Assembly (NCBI GenBank): GCA_000333855.2
Contig: CM007319.1
Coordinates: 958,755 to 1,022,754 of the forward strand
Direction of reading: 5' to 3'
Source of the DNA: Endotrypanum monterogeii
Taxonomy: Eukaryota; Euglenozoa; Kinetoplastea; Trypanosomatida; Trypanosomatidae
DNA: 64,000 nt
Below the pieces are notes generated by a model that saw nothing but the letters and a program-made list of their open reading frames with translations, did no database searches and was not told the DNA's origin. Of this stretch, positions 37,385-48,635 are shown in pieces (the first letter of the stretch is position 1; every line of letters begins with the position of its first letter). Both the position numbers and the translations under genes were made by a program.

Positions 37385-40071
37385 ACCACACACACCAAAC
37401 GATGAGGTGTTGACCGCCTTTAAAGCCAAGTGTATTGGAGCGCGTAAACACCTTTTTTTTTTAAACGTAGCATTCTGCTAGTACAGGCAACAAAGGTTTT
37501 CGGTCGGTTGCCCAGACGGATGAGAAGGGGTGAGCGTGAATTATGTGCGCCACCGGCATCACGAGCACCGAAGACGCACAGTGAATCACTTCCGAGCGGG
37601 CACGATAGCAGCTATTCCTCATAACCTCAACAAAGGACGTTATTATTACTTTTATTTCGATGGGTAGTAAAAAATATATTTTAAAAAAAGAACTGGATAA
37701 AAAAGCAGCTGGGAGAAAGAAACACTGTCTTTTTCTTTGTATGAAGAGGCTAGCGTGTGCAGCGTTTGCAGACGCAGGGAAGGTAAGTTGTGGCAACTCG
37801 TTGGTGATGGCGTTGTCTGCAACTGTCGTGCCGACTCGCATTCTAAGCTTTTTAAAAACCACTCGGGCTGTGAGTAGAAAGAGAGACTTTACCCACCACT
37901 GCTGAAACACTTTCCGTAAACCAAGAGCGCTACTGTAGGCAGCTAACGTTCCTTTATTCATGACATGGCGTGGATATCCGCTGTTGGTCTCTGATATGCG
38001 GCGCTGTATAGCCTATTACGACAGGTATTTTTTTTTTTAGTAGGTGGAATATTTCCTTGCCGACGAAGGTGTAAAATGGTTAATCCCATGATATCCTGTT
38101 GCCAATAAGAATATTGCGGCATCTCTCTCTCTCTCTATATATATGTGTGTGTGTGTTGGGATGAGTAAGGAAGACGGCCAGAGAGGCCGAAATGCTATTT
38201 TTTTTTTTTGGGGGGGTCTACTTTCAAGAACAGAAAAAAAAGTGTGAAGAGCGGGACGGAGAGTTCAAAGAGCCTCCGTCTCCCCTGCGGATGCAAACAG
38301 ATGCACCGAACATTAATACCTCTGTGAAAAATGGTGATCCTCGTGGTGTGCTAAAGGCTGACATAGTGGTTGCCAGTATGTCGCGCACTCACGGACCTCC
38401 GCCTCACAGCTCTGCAACACCGTTGCTCGTAGTCAGATGGTTATGATGTTCATAGACGAAAGTAGTGTGAAGAAGCAGAGGCGAAGAAAAAGAGGCTATA
38501 TAGACGACCAACAATAAATGAAATCAAAAAGAAAATGGAAAGTGTATGGAAAAAAAAAGACTAGGCGAAGCAGCATGGTATAAAGAAGACCTCAAAATGG
38601 GAGTGAATCCGAGCATAGGTATCGGTCACCACAAGGTAAAAAAAAATACACATACATCACAGACTGCGGTGGACGGAAAAAACAGGCAAGAAAAAAAAGA
38701 GCGCATGCAAGCCTCCTTGTTGTGGGGTGCCCAGTCGTGCAGGACATTGCTGCTCGCTATGCTTAATCGTAGAAACTCTGGTATAGCTTCTCTCAATCAC
38801 ATTAGAAGTGATCCCTATCTTTTGCTGCACTGATACCAAGCTTCACTGTTTTTTTTTTTTTCACTCTTGTCTCGATGTATAATCGTGGTGTTGAGTGAAA
38901 AAATAATGACAGGAGAGGGGAGGGCAGATAAGGTTTGCCCTCCTTTTGTTCCTCTCGTGTGCTCAAAAAGCACCACTCTGCATATTGTAATACCACACAG
39001 AATAGGTTGGAATAGAGGGGGGGGGAAGGGTTAGCGCGCCTAGTAAGACTCACACCCATATCCCTCTTGTGAAGATGAGGGAGGGTTGAGAACCGTAGGA
39101 AAAGAAGAATACAGCAAAGATAGAAAAATACGTCGCAGTCCTGCGTTGGCGCATACAGAGACGAGAGTCGACCTAAAAGAGACGTGTGCATGTGTGCATT
39201 GTAGAAGAGGATTGGGAAAAAACAAAACGCGTTTTCATTACTCCAATATTCGAAGGGGGGGGCTACCATGGCGAAAGGTGAGCAATTTGAAGGGCACGCC
39301 ACGTCAGCGATGGCTTCGGAAAAAAACAAAAAACAGCCAAAATAGCGTGCTCGTAGCCGAAATAGAAAGATGAAAAAAAAAACAGCCAAATAAAAAAAAA
39401 GGCAAAAACGATCGTTTTGAGGTTCACTTGACCAGTTTAGAAGAAACTGTGTGAAGCTGAAGAAGGGGGAAGGGGGGGGGGAATACGAGGAGAGCAAGGG
39501 GCATCAAATCGACAGCTGAAGACCAGCTTTGGGTACTACAAGCGTTCCTCGCTGCTTGCACAGGAGGGGATGACTTATCGTCAAATGTCTCATGAGAGAA
39601 AACGATTTTTTCTTTTTGCCTCTAAACTGTCGAGCCTGTCACACTTACATCATATAGACCGCCCTTTTTCCATTTTCGTCTGCGGATATCTACTTGTAGT
39701 GAACCAGTAGAACATGAGCGGATAACAAGAAAGCGGAAAAACAGAAAGAAAAGGTCAACAGTACATTCTTGGGCGTTTTTCTTTTAGAACGCGGTTGCTA
39801 CTCAAAAAAAAAAACAAGGCAGTGTGACATACACAACAGAATGCTCCCTGACATTCAGGTTCGGATGAACACAAATGAAAAGAAAGAGAGCGTGATCAGG
39901 TCATGTAAAATTATTTGACAAAGAAGCTAGAATAAATTCGGAAAAAATGGTGTTGGAAAAAATCCACGGAAAAAATATAACGACGAACCTCACTTGTTTT
40001 ACTTTTGGGACAGTACACACCTCGCTGCTCCAAGTTCGTCCGACATGAGACTCCGTTTGGTGCACCAGTTT

Positions 40072-40501
40072 CCCCGCTGTCTCATCGGCGCAGTCGTCGC
40101 CCTGCGGTGCGTCCCTCCACCTCACCTACCCACAAGCACACGTCCCAATGCGACGCGCTTCTCTACGTAGTCCAGTCCCGTTTTCCGCCCTCCGCCCCCC
40201 CCCCCCTACCACTAGGCGTGGTGAGATCGGCTCGCGCCACCTCGACGCTGTTTACCCCACATCACGGACGCAGTCGCTTATACCGGTGCCTGTCGCTGCT
40301 ACAGAGGACAAACCTAAAGACACGACCGCTCACACAAGAGCAGGATTGTCGTGCGTGTTTCCCGGCTGCTTTAAACCCTGTCACCACTCCACTGATCGAA
40401 GGCGGGGGCGCAAGAGAAGAAAGGAGGGTTGCTGCACCTCGTTCACGACGTTACCAATAGGTCCTAGATAACAGACACTAGTCGACAAGCTGTGGTTGCA
40501 G
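40072..40501. repeat. 430-bp direct repeat, copy 1
   Basis: Identical in length to copy 2 at 45456-45885, and I found only one difference, a C/T at the end of the C run. It lies about 230 bp after the stop of the acyl-CoA dehydrogenase gene, so probably in its 3'UTR. The C12 run on the plus strand is a G run on the sense strand, next to further G triplets. I see no poly-A tail, no terminal repeat and no target-site duplication. Size and place recall SIDER retroposons of Leishmania UTRs, but I could not match their conserved signature. Confidence 0.9.
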
Positions 40502-40730
40502 CGCGTGCTTATTAAAAATAAGCAATGTATGGTGGAGGGTGTTTTTCTTTTTTTTTTTGCAGGAGTGATGAACGTAGATAGTCGCGTGCAAAATAGAGAC
40601 CTCACCCGGCTGATTTGCAGACGGTGGATCCTGTGGTGGAGGGGGCCGCAGTTCCCCTAGAACCCAGAGCTGACACTGGAGATATACTATATATAGATGA
40701 GCACAGTGAATGCGAAGAATGCGACAGTGA

Positions 40731-41972
40731 TCAAGAGTGGTCGTACTGTGTCTTGATCATCTTTGCGATTGTTTGGAGCTGAATAATAGACGTACCCTCG
40801 TAGATGGCGCCGATTTTGGCGTCCCGGTAGAACCGCTCCAGCCCGAAGTCCTTCATGAAGCCAATACCACCGGCCCACTCAACTGCACGGCTCGCAGTTT
40901 TCTCCGCCACGACAGAGGCGAAGTACTTTGCCATTGCTGCGTCTTGAATAAAAGCCTCCTTATTCTGCTTTTTGCGCCCAGCATTATAGACCATAAGCCG
41001 AGCCGCGTGCAACTCAGTTACACACTCGGCGTACTGCATCTGCATCGCCTGGAAGTCGCCGATATACTTGCCAAACTGCTTCCGCTGATAAAGGTAGGGC
41101 ATCACAAGATCTAGCGATCCCTGTGCAATGCCGAGCATCTGCGCGCCAATACCGATGCGACCCTCATTAAGGCTGCTCATAGCGATTAGGTATCCCTTGC
41201 CAACTTTCCCGATGACGTTCTCCTCCGATACCTCCACGCCCTCAAACCGTAGCTCCGCAGTAGAGCTCGCACGTATTCCAAGCTTATCTTCAGTACGCAC
41301 CACCGAGACTCCCGGTGTCTCAGAGGAGTCCACTACGAAGCATGTGATGCCTTTGTACCCCAAAGAGGGGTCCACCGTGGCCATAACGAGGAAAATACCC
41401 GCCGACCCACCATTTGTGATGTACAGCTTTGAGCCGTTGATAACCCACTTGGAACCCTTTTTTTCCGCTCGTGTTTTCAGCGCAAAGGCGTCGCTGCCAC
41501 TTCCTCCCTCGGTAAGGCAGAAACAGCCCAACGTGCCTTTGGCGAGTTTCGGCAAGAATTTCTCACGCTGCGCGTCGTTCGCGTTGTTGAAGAAGATGTT
41601 GTTCACCAGTGTGTTCTGTACATCCACTGTGACCGAGACGGCTGGGTCGTGTCGGGCCAGCTCCTCAATGGCGAGGATGCTAGAAAAGAAACTCATGCCA
41701 CCACCACCAAGATCGGATGGGACTTCGATACCCATCAAACCAGCGTCAAACATTTCCTTCAGCAAAGCGGGGTCTAGCTTGCCTTCCTCGTCCATCTTGC
41801 GAGACTTTGGGGCAACCTGTGCTAGGCTGAAGGCACGCACAGTCTCCACAAGCATTTTTTCATCATCTGTGAGTTGGGTGAGCGACTTCGGCGGCAATTC
41901 ACCTTTAGCAGCCACGGCGGCGAGCGTTGCAGCAGTACGCCGCATCAACAATTGGCGCGCAAGCCGGTACAT
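40731..41972 (-). CDS. ACADSB: short/branched-chain acyl-CoA dehydrogenase, mitochondrial
   Basis: A 413-residue flavoenzyme that introduces a trans-2,3 double bond into short or 2-methyl-branched acyl-CoA, as in isoleucine breakdown, and passes electrons to ETF in the mitochondrial matrix. The first 20 residues (RLARQLLMRRTAATL) are a good mitochondrial presequence. FAD-binding stretches CFCLTEGGSGSDAFALKT and WVINGSKLYITNGG are intact, and the catalytic glutamate is in IYEGTSIIQLQTIAK, at about residue 392. The GIGFMKDFGLERFYRDAKIG segment and the end IQLQTIAKMI fit the short/branched-chain branch better than the short-chain one. A predicted acceptor at 41995 gives a 22-nt 5'UTR. Nothing looks broken. 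The gene stands alone between two copies of a 430-bp direct repeat. Confidence 0.94.
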   Translation of the reverse strand: MYRLARQLLMRRTAATLAAVAAKGELPPKSLTQLTDDEKMLVETVRAFSLAQVAPKSRKMDEEGKLDPALLKEMFDAGLMGIEVPSDLGGGGMSFFSSILAIEELARHDPAVSVTVDVQNTLVNNIFFNNANDAQREKFLPKLAKGTLGCFCLTEGGSGSDAFALKTRAEKKGSKWVINGSKLYITNGGSAGIFLVMATVDPSLGYKGITCFVVDSSETPGVSVVRTEDKLGIRASSTAELRFEGVEVSEENVIGKVGKGYLIAMSSLNEGRIGIGAQMLGIAQGSLDLVMPYLYQRKQFGKYIGDFQAMQMQYAECVTELHAARLMVYNAGRKKQNKEAFIQDAAMAKYFASVVAEKTASRAVEWAGGIGFMKDFGLERFYRDAKIGAIYEGTSIIQLQTIAKMIKTQYDHS

Positions 41973-41994
41973 TCCAAGACGAAGTATCCGATTT

Positions 41995-42020
41995 CTTGTG
42001 AAAGTAAAACGTAGAAAAGG
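41995..42020 (-). promoter_or_regulatory. predicted SL trans-splice acceptor of the acyl-CoA dehydrogenase gene
   Basis: On the minus strand CCTTTTCTACGTTTTACTTT leads to CACAAG with the AG at 41996-41995, 22 nt before the ATG. Confidence 0.65.
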
Positions 42021-45000
42021 TGAGCAGTGATGTGAAGTGGGTGGAGGACTCCGGGTAGAAAAAACAGGTATTTAATACAAACACTCCAGCTTCATAACTG
42101 TGATTGACAGACAGACACACGCACACGCACACAAATCACTTTTTCTCCAGTTGCCTTATGATTCCACTTTTCAGGTAGTCAAAGTCTTCTTGAATGTTGC
42201 TTGGACATGCGTGTGTATGTGTGAGAGAAGAGGGTGAGTGATGGGCCAGTGAACGCGGACATGAGTGCGTCATCAATGGGAAGCACACATTAACAGAGAC
42301 GTAGCGCGCGACAAGGGAACGAGGCACGTGTGGCGACCCGATTGGAAGGATATAGAAGCAAGAAGTGCTCAGAAGAGCGATGCAAGCAGAGTAAAGCACT
42401 ATTCATTAACGTCGAATGGTATCCCTCCCCTCCCGCCACACACGCTCACTTCAATAAATGAATTGTGCTCTGGCACTATGGCGGTGTGTTTTGCAGGTGG
42501 GCGACGCCTCACTCATTGCACATTCATGATGTGATATACCTTACTTAGAGATTAAGGAAAGAAAACTCAGGGCCTTTTTTTTTTTTTGTATTTAGATGCC
42601 CGTGGTGTGCCTTTGTGGGTATCACATCACGTACACCATCGCGAACACTTTTTGAGGGATGCACGCACCGCTGATGCTCATTTGCAAATCGTTTGACGAA
42701 AAAAAAAATGCGAGAGAATCACGATGCATAAGTGCACAAAAGCAAACACACCCTGTTCCGTACCTCTTCTCTCAAATAAGCTAATACGAAAACAGAAAGG
42801 GGTCGGGGTGCGGATGGCATCACTGCGCCAAGTGCAGTTAATGATCTACATATATATATAAATAAATATATGTGTTTTTTTTTTTTTTTGGGGGGGGGTT
42901 TCCAGCAAAGTAGAGGGGTAAAACTTTTAGTGGTGGAGTTGGCAAAGGGAGAGGGAGAAAGGGAATAGAGAGGCCTATCGAGACGTCAGAAAGGGCCCCT
43001 TACAACTTGTGAATAAGAAAAAAAAATACATATCAAGGGGAGGCAGTCAAGGACGGTGCATCCTGACGCGTACATACACTGATCGTTCCTCTCCTTTGCC
43101 CTCTCCAATTTTTTTTCTTCTGTCTTTTTTCCCCGACGACAGTGTTGGCAATACTCGGATCAGCACACCGCTGCACCCAGTTGAGGCGAGTGCTCTGTGA
43201 TGAGGGAAGGAAACCAAAGATAACACCAGAACGGAACCTCTTCCAGAGTACCCTGTAACGCATCAGATACGCTGATTTCGAGTGCATTACGACAGTGGTA
43301 CCTCATCCTGATGCAGACTTCAAGTTGAAAGACGACACTGCCTCGCACTATTTGCGGGGGAGGAGAGGGAGAGGGAGACGGGAATTCAAAAAGACACACA
43401 AAAATGTGCGCAGCCCTCGAAACGACAGGAGACCAGGGGGCTGGAGACACACTGACTGCCCACCATCCATAGTTAGAGATCGAGACAGAAAAAAACATTA
43501 CCACGTAGTGGTTTTGGATGCACTCGATATTCTCCACAACATCCCATGAAAGTGCGCTGTGCAAGATGTCAGTTCGGCGTACAACCAGAATGGAAGCCGG
43601 GAGGATGATGCTAAGGATGTGTGCAGTAAAAAAAAAAGAGTGGTGAAGTCGAGATCTGCAAGTATTTTAGGTTATTTACACCGAAGAGGAGAGCAGAACG
43701 AGCTGAAAAAAAAAAAACATAGAAAGTCCGCGGTAAAACACTAGTTGATGCCTGCAAAAAAAAAAAAAAAACGGCCGACGGTAGCGATGTTTCTGTAGCG
43801 TATTTTGCAGGGAGGTTACGACTCCAGATATACACATCACAGGTCGCAAACGTGATGCACGGCTTCAGCTGTCTTGTTCATTCTTGACGGGGCTTCTTTT
43901 CGTGTTACCGTGGATGATATCACACACACACGAACACAACACGTTCAGTGCGGTGCGAGAGTTTCTCTGTAGAAACTCAGCGTTGATGAGGAATGGATTA
44001 AAAAAAAAAAAATACAGCTGTGATGTCAAATACACAGAAAAGAGCGGACGGCAAACTAGGTTTCGTCGTGTATCCACAAAGGCAAGTATACTCAGATACG
44101 CGCTGCCTTCCCGATCACATCCACCATCTTTGAGAGAAAATCAAATATTCAGACGAGTCCCAGACCTATGATCAAAAAAAAAAAAATTCACATGAGTCTG
44201 TCTGGGACCTGTTAAAGATTCCGATGGTGCTCGTGTAGATTCAGACACGCAGCGAGTAGTGACCTCTCTACTGGGCTGTGCAACACCCCGGGTTTATTAA
44301 TTAGAATGGTTCATTTACATAGAGCGGTTGTACGACTGTGCCACTACAGACCAAAAATTTTATGGGGTCGTTGGGAAGGGCTTTTGGTTGACGAATATCC
44401 GTTGTGTGCGTCTCGAAAGGAAAGTAGTTGATCTGCCGGTGACATTGAAGGACGCAGTGAAAAGCTGTGCATGTATGTCTGTGTGTTTTTTTGCTGGAGG
44501 CCAGACGGGAAAGAATCATTTTTTTTAATTTTGATATTCGCTGGGATGAGAGTACGAGCTGGTTAGCGCTGACTTGTCTTGATCATCAGCAACAAAGCAA
44601 GAAAAAGAGGACAAGCGTGTGAGGGAAAAGGAGGCGAATGACCATGAGGTTGAGCTCAGCAAGATGTCTTTGATTAGCCAAGTTTTGAGAGAGCAGCAAG
44701 CTAGAGACGAGAGGCAAATTTTACTGAAAAACACCCTGTGGATAGAAAGTGAACGAGAATCACAACAGCAACAACAGATCGTTGTGCATGCCCGAGATGC
44801 TACATGACTTCCATGTACATGTTTACCTCCCCTCCTCTTCCCATTGAGTCGAACATCGAGCCTTGGGCGGTTGCCAACTGTTAGCGTACCTACCCCGCAA
44901 CAACGATGTGAAGGGAGAAATCTCTCTTTCGCAGAGATTAAAACCTCGTCTATCAAATTTTCTGGCATCATCTTTAGCGTCAAAAGAAAGACTGTTTTTT

Positions 45001-45455
45001 TTTTCAGAAAAGTAACACCGAACGAGAATCCTGTCGATCATTTTTGTCTGTTCTACACGTTAGAGAAAGAGCGCGAATATGGAAGGAGAAAGCCCGCACC
45101 ATGCGAGACAAGAGTTGATGCAAAGGAGGAAAAAAAAAAATACACAAAACAAAATAAATGTATGACACTATATCCACCCCAAAAACGTTCTAGTGGGGCA
45201 CGATCTAGTGAGTGAGCTGCGGAAAGAGTGGTACGGGAGATTTTGTGGTGGCGGGGTGCTGAGGCGCGGTATCTGTATGATTTACATGCTGCGAACAGCC
45301 CTCTCTTCGCATCATGTGAAGGGGAGGGGGGGGGCTTCCGCAAGGAGGAGGGGAAAAAACGAATGATACGTAGCAGCTTCAATGAGGCAACCCAGACTAC
45401 AATACTTGTGAAAGCAGAACAGATGATCTCTCACATTCCCTTACAGAAACGCCCA

Positions 45456-45885
45456 CCCCGCTGTCTCATCGGCGCAGTCGTCGCCCTGCGGTGCGTCCCT
45501 CCACCTCACCTACCCACAAGCACACGTCCCAATGCGACGCGCTTCTCTACGTAGTCCAGTCCCGTTTTCCGCCCTCCGCCCCCCCCCCCTTACCACTAGG
45601 CGTGGTGAGATCGGCTCGCGCCACCTCGACGCTGTTTACCCCACATCACGGACGCAGTCGCTTATACCGGTGCCTGTCGCTGCTACAGAGGACAAACCTA
45701 AAGACACGACCGCTCACACAAGAGCAGGATTGTCGTGCGTGTTTCCCGGCTGCTTTAAACCCTGTCACCACTCCACTGATCGAAGGCGGGGGCGCAAGAG
45801 AAGAAAGGAGGGTTGCTGCACCTCGTTCACGACGTTACCAATAGGTCCTAGATAACAGACACTAGTCGACAAGCTGTGGTTGCAG
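45456..45885. repeat. 430-bp direct repeat, copy 2
   Basis: Same orientation as copy 1, 5384 bp away. It lies about 1.2 kb after the galactokinase stop, so possibly in that gene's 3'UTR, and upstream of the acyl-CoA dehydrogenase gene. The flanks of the two copies are unrelated, so the repeat ends are sharp. Confidence 0.9.
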
Positions 45886-47054
45886 TAGGAGAAAAAAAAG
45901 CAGATGTCATGCTGTATTGCTGGTCAAAAAAACGGAATAGCGGACCAGTTCTCTTTATTTGAAACATGTTTTTTTGTACTCTCGGATCTTTTTTTATTTT
46001 CAGAGCCCCACCGAGTGTGTTGGTTTTTTGATGCTTTCTTCACCCATATGCGAAGGAAAAACAGACACCAGTGAAACGTGTGGGGAAGGAAAGGGAAAAA
46101 ACGTAAAGCATTGTTGCTCTATATTTCACTTTTATCTTCCATTGAGGCTTGATCCGTTCACATCAAATAATAAAAAAAAACACAAGAAAAGAAACTTTCA
46201 CACTTAGTTGACAAATGTTTAGAAATCTTTCCAGCCGAGTGACATGGAAAGGAGGATGTTGGTCGAGCAAAACATAAGGGGAGGAGAGAAAGCCGCACCT
46301 AAAGTAAAAAAAAAAAAAGATAGGTCAGAAGAATAAAAGCTTAATTTTTTTTTTTTTGCATTTGCCGGTAATAAATTTCGTTTTGGAAAAAAAGAAAATA
46401 TGTTGCGCTCTTTGATGCCCTTTGCTCAACACCAGGCGGGGGGAGGGGGTGGGGTTAGCGTGTAGAGTCGGGAGAGGTAAACTGCAGCAGGGCTACAAAA
46501 ATGGGTAAACTCACCCGCACACTAGTTCTAGCTCGAAAGCGTGGCAAGGAAGAAAATAGCACCGCACACAGCAGCACGTTCATTTATATATGTATATAGA
46601 TATACATATATATCTATAATTATGTATTCATTTTGTCAGACGCAAACCTTTTTTTCTCTGCATCCGCCAGACACATTTCAAACAATGCACAAATCCCTCG
46701 TGTTCGCCCGGAAAAAAAAAAAGGGGGGGGAGCAGAAAAGGGGGCGACACTGCAGTCGCAATTACGGAGAACCTCCTGGTGAGCCGAGGGGTATGATATA
46801 AATGACGTGGAGATAAAACGCGAAAAAGTGAGCCGTGCTTTCACAGCGAACTAAAAAAGTTTTGTGAGAAACGGAACACACAAAACAGGTAAAAAAAAAA
46901 AACACAATTTCCATGAATTATCGCATTCTTCGAAAGTACTCCTGAGCTGAGGAGTGGGCCCATGGCGGTTTCACGCTGGGAAAGGGCGCTTGCTCTGATG
47001 TCCAGAAATGTATCAGGTGCAGGGGAGAGTGCTCAGGTACGTGAAAAAACGACC

Positions 47055-48482
47055 TTACAGCTCACAGTTACCGCTGCTGCTCCATCCCCTCAGCGAAACA
47101 ACAAAGCTGCCGCTGCCTGCACGCTTCACCCTATAACAGGCATTCTCAACGTTGAAGCGCGCCTTAAACTTATCCTGAACTTGCGCTAAGACGCGATCCT
47201 CGGCGCTGCTTCGCAGGAGGAGGAGGATGCAGCCACCGAAACCGCCACCCATCATTCGGCCGCCCGCAACGTCTTCGTCCTCGTTGATGAGCTCTTGAAT
47301 GTAGTCAAGCTCGGGGGTGGTGATTTCCATGAGATCGCGCATGCCTGCATGACAAGCATTCAGGAGCTTACCAACCTCCTCAACGCGCTCCTCGCGTGAA
47401 AGTGGGAGGTTTGGATCGTTCAACTTGCGAAACTGCAATGTGCGCAGCTGCTCCATGATTTGATAGGTGCCACGGTTAAATTCTGCAGAGGTCATGAAAG
47501 GTTTAAATTCCTGCATGAACTTCTCCACATCGCCGTCAAAGACATACTGTTCGGGGTTGCGCACCATCATGGAGAAAGAATACGGTTTATCCGGGAAGCG
47601 TCTCTCACCAATCTTTTTCTGTGCGTTCTCCTGATCACTTCGAACAGCGTTGTAGACATTGGCTGTTCCCCCGATCAGCTCGTGCTTTATCATCGAGTCG
47701 ATCAACATAAGCGAGTACTCGCCGTTGCCAAGGAGAGGAGTTGTGTCAAATAATTCGAATGTGAGACTCTTGCAATCCAAAAACATGAATTTATCCGTCT
47801 CAGCAAAAACAGATATGAACTGATCCATAATGCCAATATTTACACCACAGAATTCTATCTCGATCCTGCGACCTTCCTTGGCCAGCTCTACGAGCTCATC
47901 TTTGGGCAGCGATGGTAAAATAGAGTAGCGGCGACCGCTCGAAATCGAGCAATTCTTATAGCGCTCGGACATGACCTCATTGATAGAGTGAATCAAAGCA
48001 ACGCCAAAGGCGGCTGATGCACTCATCCCTGCTCCCATGGCGAGGGTACTGTGTACAACCATGCATATTCCGCTGAGGGAAGGATGGTCAATATCCGCAC
48101 ACAGGCGGTTAAGTCTCAACGTTACGGCACCACGAACAAAAGCTGTCCATGTCTTGTTGTGGCTGCTTCCACCGAGGTGATCCATGGCATAGTGCTCCTT
48201 CGTATATGTAGAGTAGAAGCGCAGCTTCGGTTTCTCCTCCTGCTGCAAGTGCCTCACGCGACCCACAAGAATATGGGTACCCTCCACCACTGCCGCTGGA
48301 CAAACCCACCCCTCCATGTAGTCCACGTGTTCACCGATCAAGTTCACGCGACCAGGTGCGAAGGTGAACAGTAACCACTCAACATCTGCGTCATTCTCCA
48401 CCTCGAATTCCTCACGGAATATCGGAGTCAAAGTTGCCAGAGTGCTATCGAGCTCCCTGTCGGAAAAGCTGTCGCCTGGCAT
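47055..48482 (-). CDS. GALK: galactokinase (GHMP kinase family)
   Basis: A 475-residue kinase that phosphorylates galactose at C1 with ATP, the first step of the Leloir salvage route. The galactokinase signature GRVNLIGEHVDY is at about 44-55, the GHMP phosphate-binding motif LAMGAGMSASAAF at about 147-159, the catalytic aspartate in GVNIGIMDQF at about 220, and the third motif GGRMMGGGFGGC near the C-terminus. All key residues are present. No peroxisomal (glycosomal) PTS1 tail is seen; the protein ends in GNCEL. The start at 48482 is the first in-frame ATG; the seven codons before it in the open frame lack one. A predicted acceptor at 48609 gives a 5'UTR of about 125 nt containing a five-codon upstream frame. 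Confidence 0.94.
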   Translation of the reverse strand: MPGDSFSDRELDSTLATLTPIFREEFEVENDADVEWLLFTFAPGRVNLIGEHVDYMEGWVCPAAVVEGTHILVGRVRHLQQEEKPKLRFYSTYTKEHYAMDHLGGSSHNKTWTAFVRGAVTLRLNRLCADIDHPSLSGICMVVHSTLAMGAGMSASAAFGVALIHSINEVMSERYKNCSISSGRRYSILPSLPKDELVELAKEGRRIEIEFCGVNIGIMDQFISVFAETDKFMFLDCKSLTFELFDTTPLLGNGEYSLMLIDSMIKHELIGGTANVYNAVRSDQENAQKKIGERRFPDKPYSFSMMVRNPEQYVFDGDVEKFMQEFKPFMTSAEFNRGTYQIMEQLRTLQFRKLNDPNLPLSREERVEEVGKLLNACHAGMRDLMEITTPELDYIQELINEDEDVAGGRMMGGGFGGCILLLLRSSAEDRVLAQVQDKFKARFNVENACYRVKRAGSGSFVVSLRGWSSSGNCEL

Positions 48483-48528
48483 CTGAGGCGGAAGAGTAAG
48501 CAAGTCGAGGTCAAAAAAGGTGACTGGC

Positions 48529-48543
48529 TCAGTGGCGACGCAT
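48529..48543 (-). promoter_or_regulatory. short upstream open reading frame of galactokinase
   Basis: ATG CGT CGC CAC TGA on the minus strand, 46 nt before the galactokinase start. It lies between the predicted acceptor and the main ATG, so it would be in the mature leader. Confidence 0.5.
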
Positions 48544-48608
48544 CAACCGTGGAGTAAGGCGGCTATGCGGTGTAATCACAGGAGACAAAGGAAGTGGCGT
48601 TTTTTTGT

Positions 48609-48635
48609 CTGGGGAGGAGAGGGGGGGGGGGAGGA
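48609..48635 (-). promoter_or_regulatory. predicted SL trans-splice acceptor of galactokinase
   Basis: On the minus strand a long C run followed by TCTCCTCCCCAG ends with the AG at 48610-48609. Confidence 0.65.

Larger units (their letters stand above)
36265..40730. other. very long intergenic region with assembly gap and direct repeats
   Basis: A 4.5-kb spacer without an accepted gene. It holds the syntaxin gene's splice signals, a 66-base run of N flanked by near-identical repeats, a TC/TA/GT microsatellite at about 38121-38156, a T12G7 run at 38198-38216, and the first copy of a 430-bp direct repeat (40072-40501). Minus-strand frames of 166 codons (37461-37961) and 231 codons (38802-39497) occur but look like pyrimidine-rich UTR sequence. 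Confidence 0.55.
41973..47054. other. very long intergenic region
   Basis: A 5.1-kb spacer between two same-strand genes, the longest here. It holds the acyl-CoA dehydrogenase gene's splice signals, a T15G9 run at 42875-42898, many A-runs on the plus strand, the second 430-bp repeat copy (45456-45885) and an A11G8 run near 46712-46730. A short plus-strand frame at about 44583-44807 codes for a charged helix but has no start. No gene accepted. Confidence 0.55.

Noticed and set aside
37461..37961. 166-codon minus-strand frame
   Set aside because: No recognisable pattern and no good acceptor; overlapped by an equally plausible plus-strand frame.
38802..39497. 231-codon minus-strand frame
   Set aside because: Phe/Leu/Ser/Pro-rich because of T/C runs; looks like 5'UTR-type polypyrimidine sequence.
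40148..40471. Open frames inside the 430-bp repeat, present in both copies
   Set aside because: They match only because the DNA is nearly identical; frames run through a C homopolymer and oppose the transcription direction.
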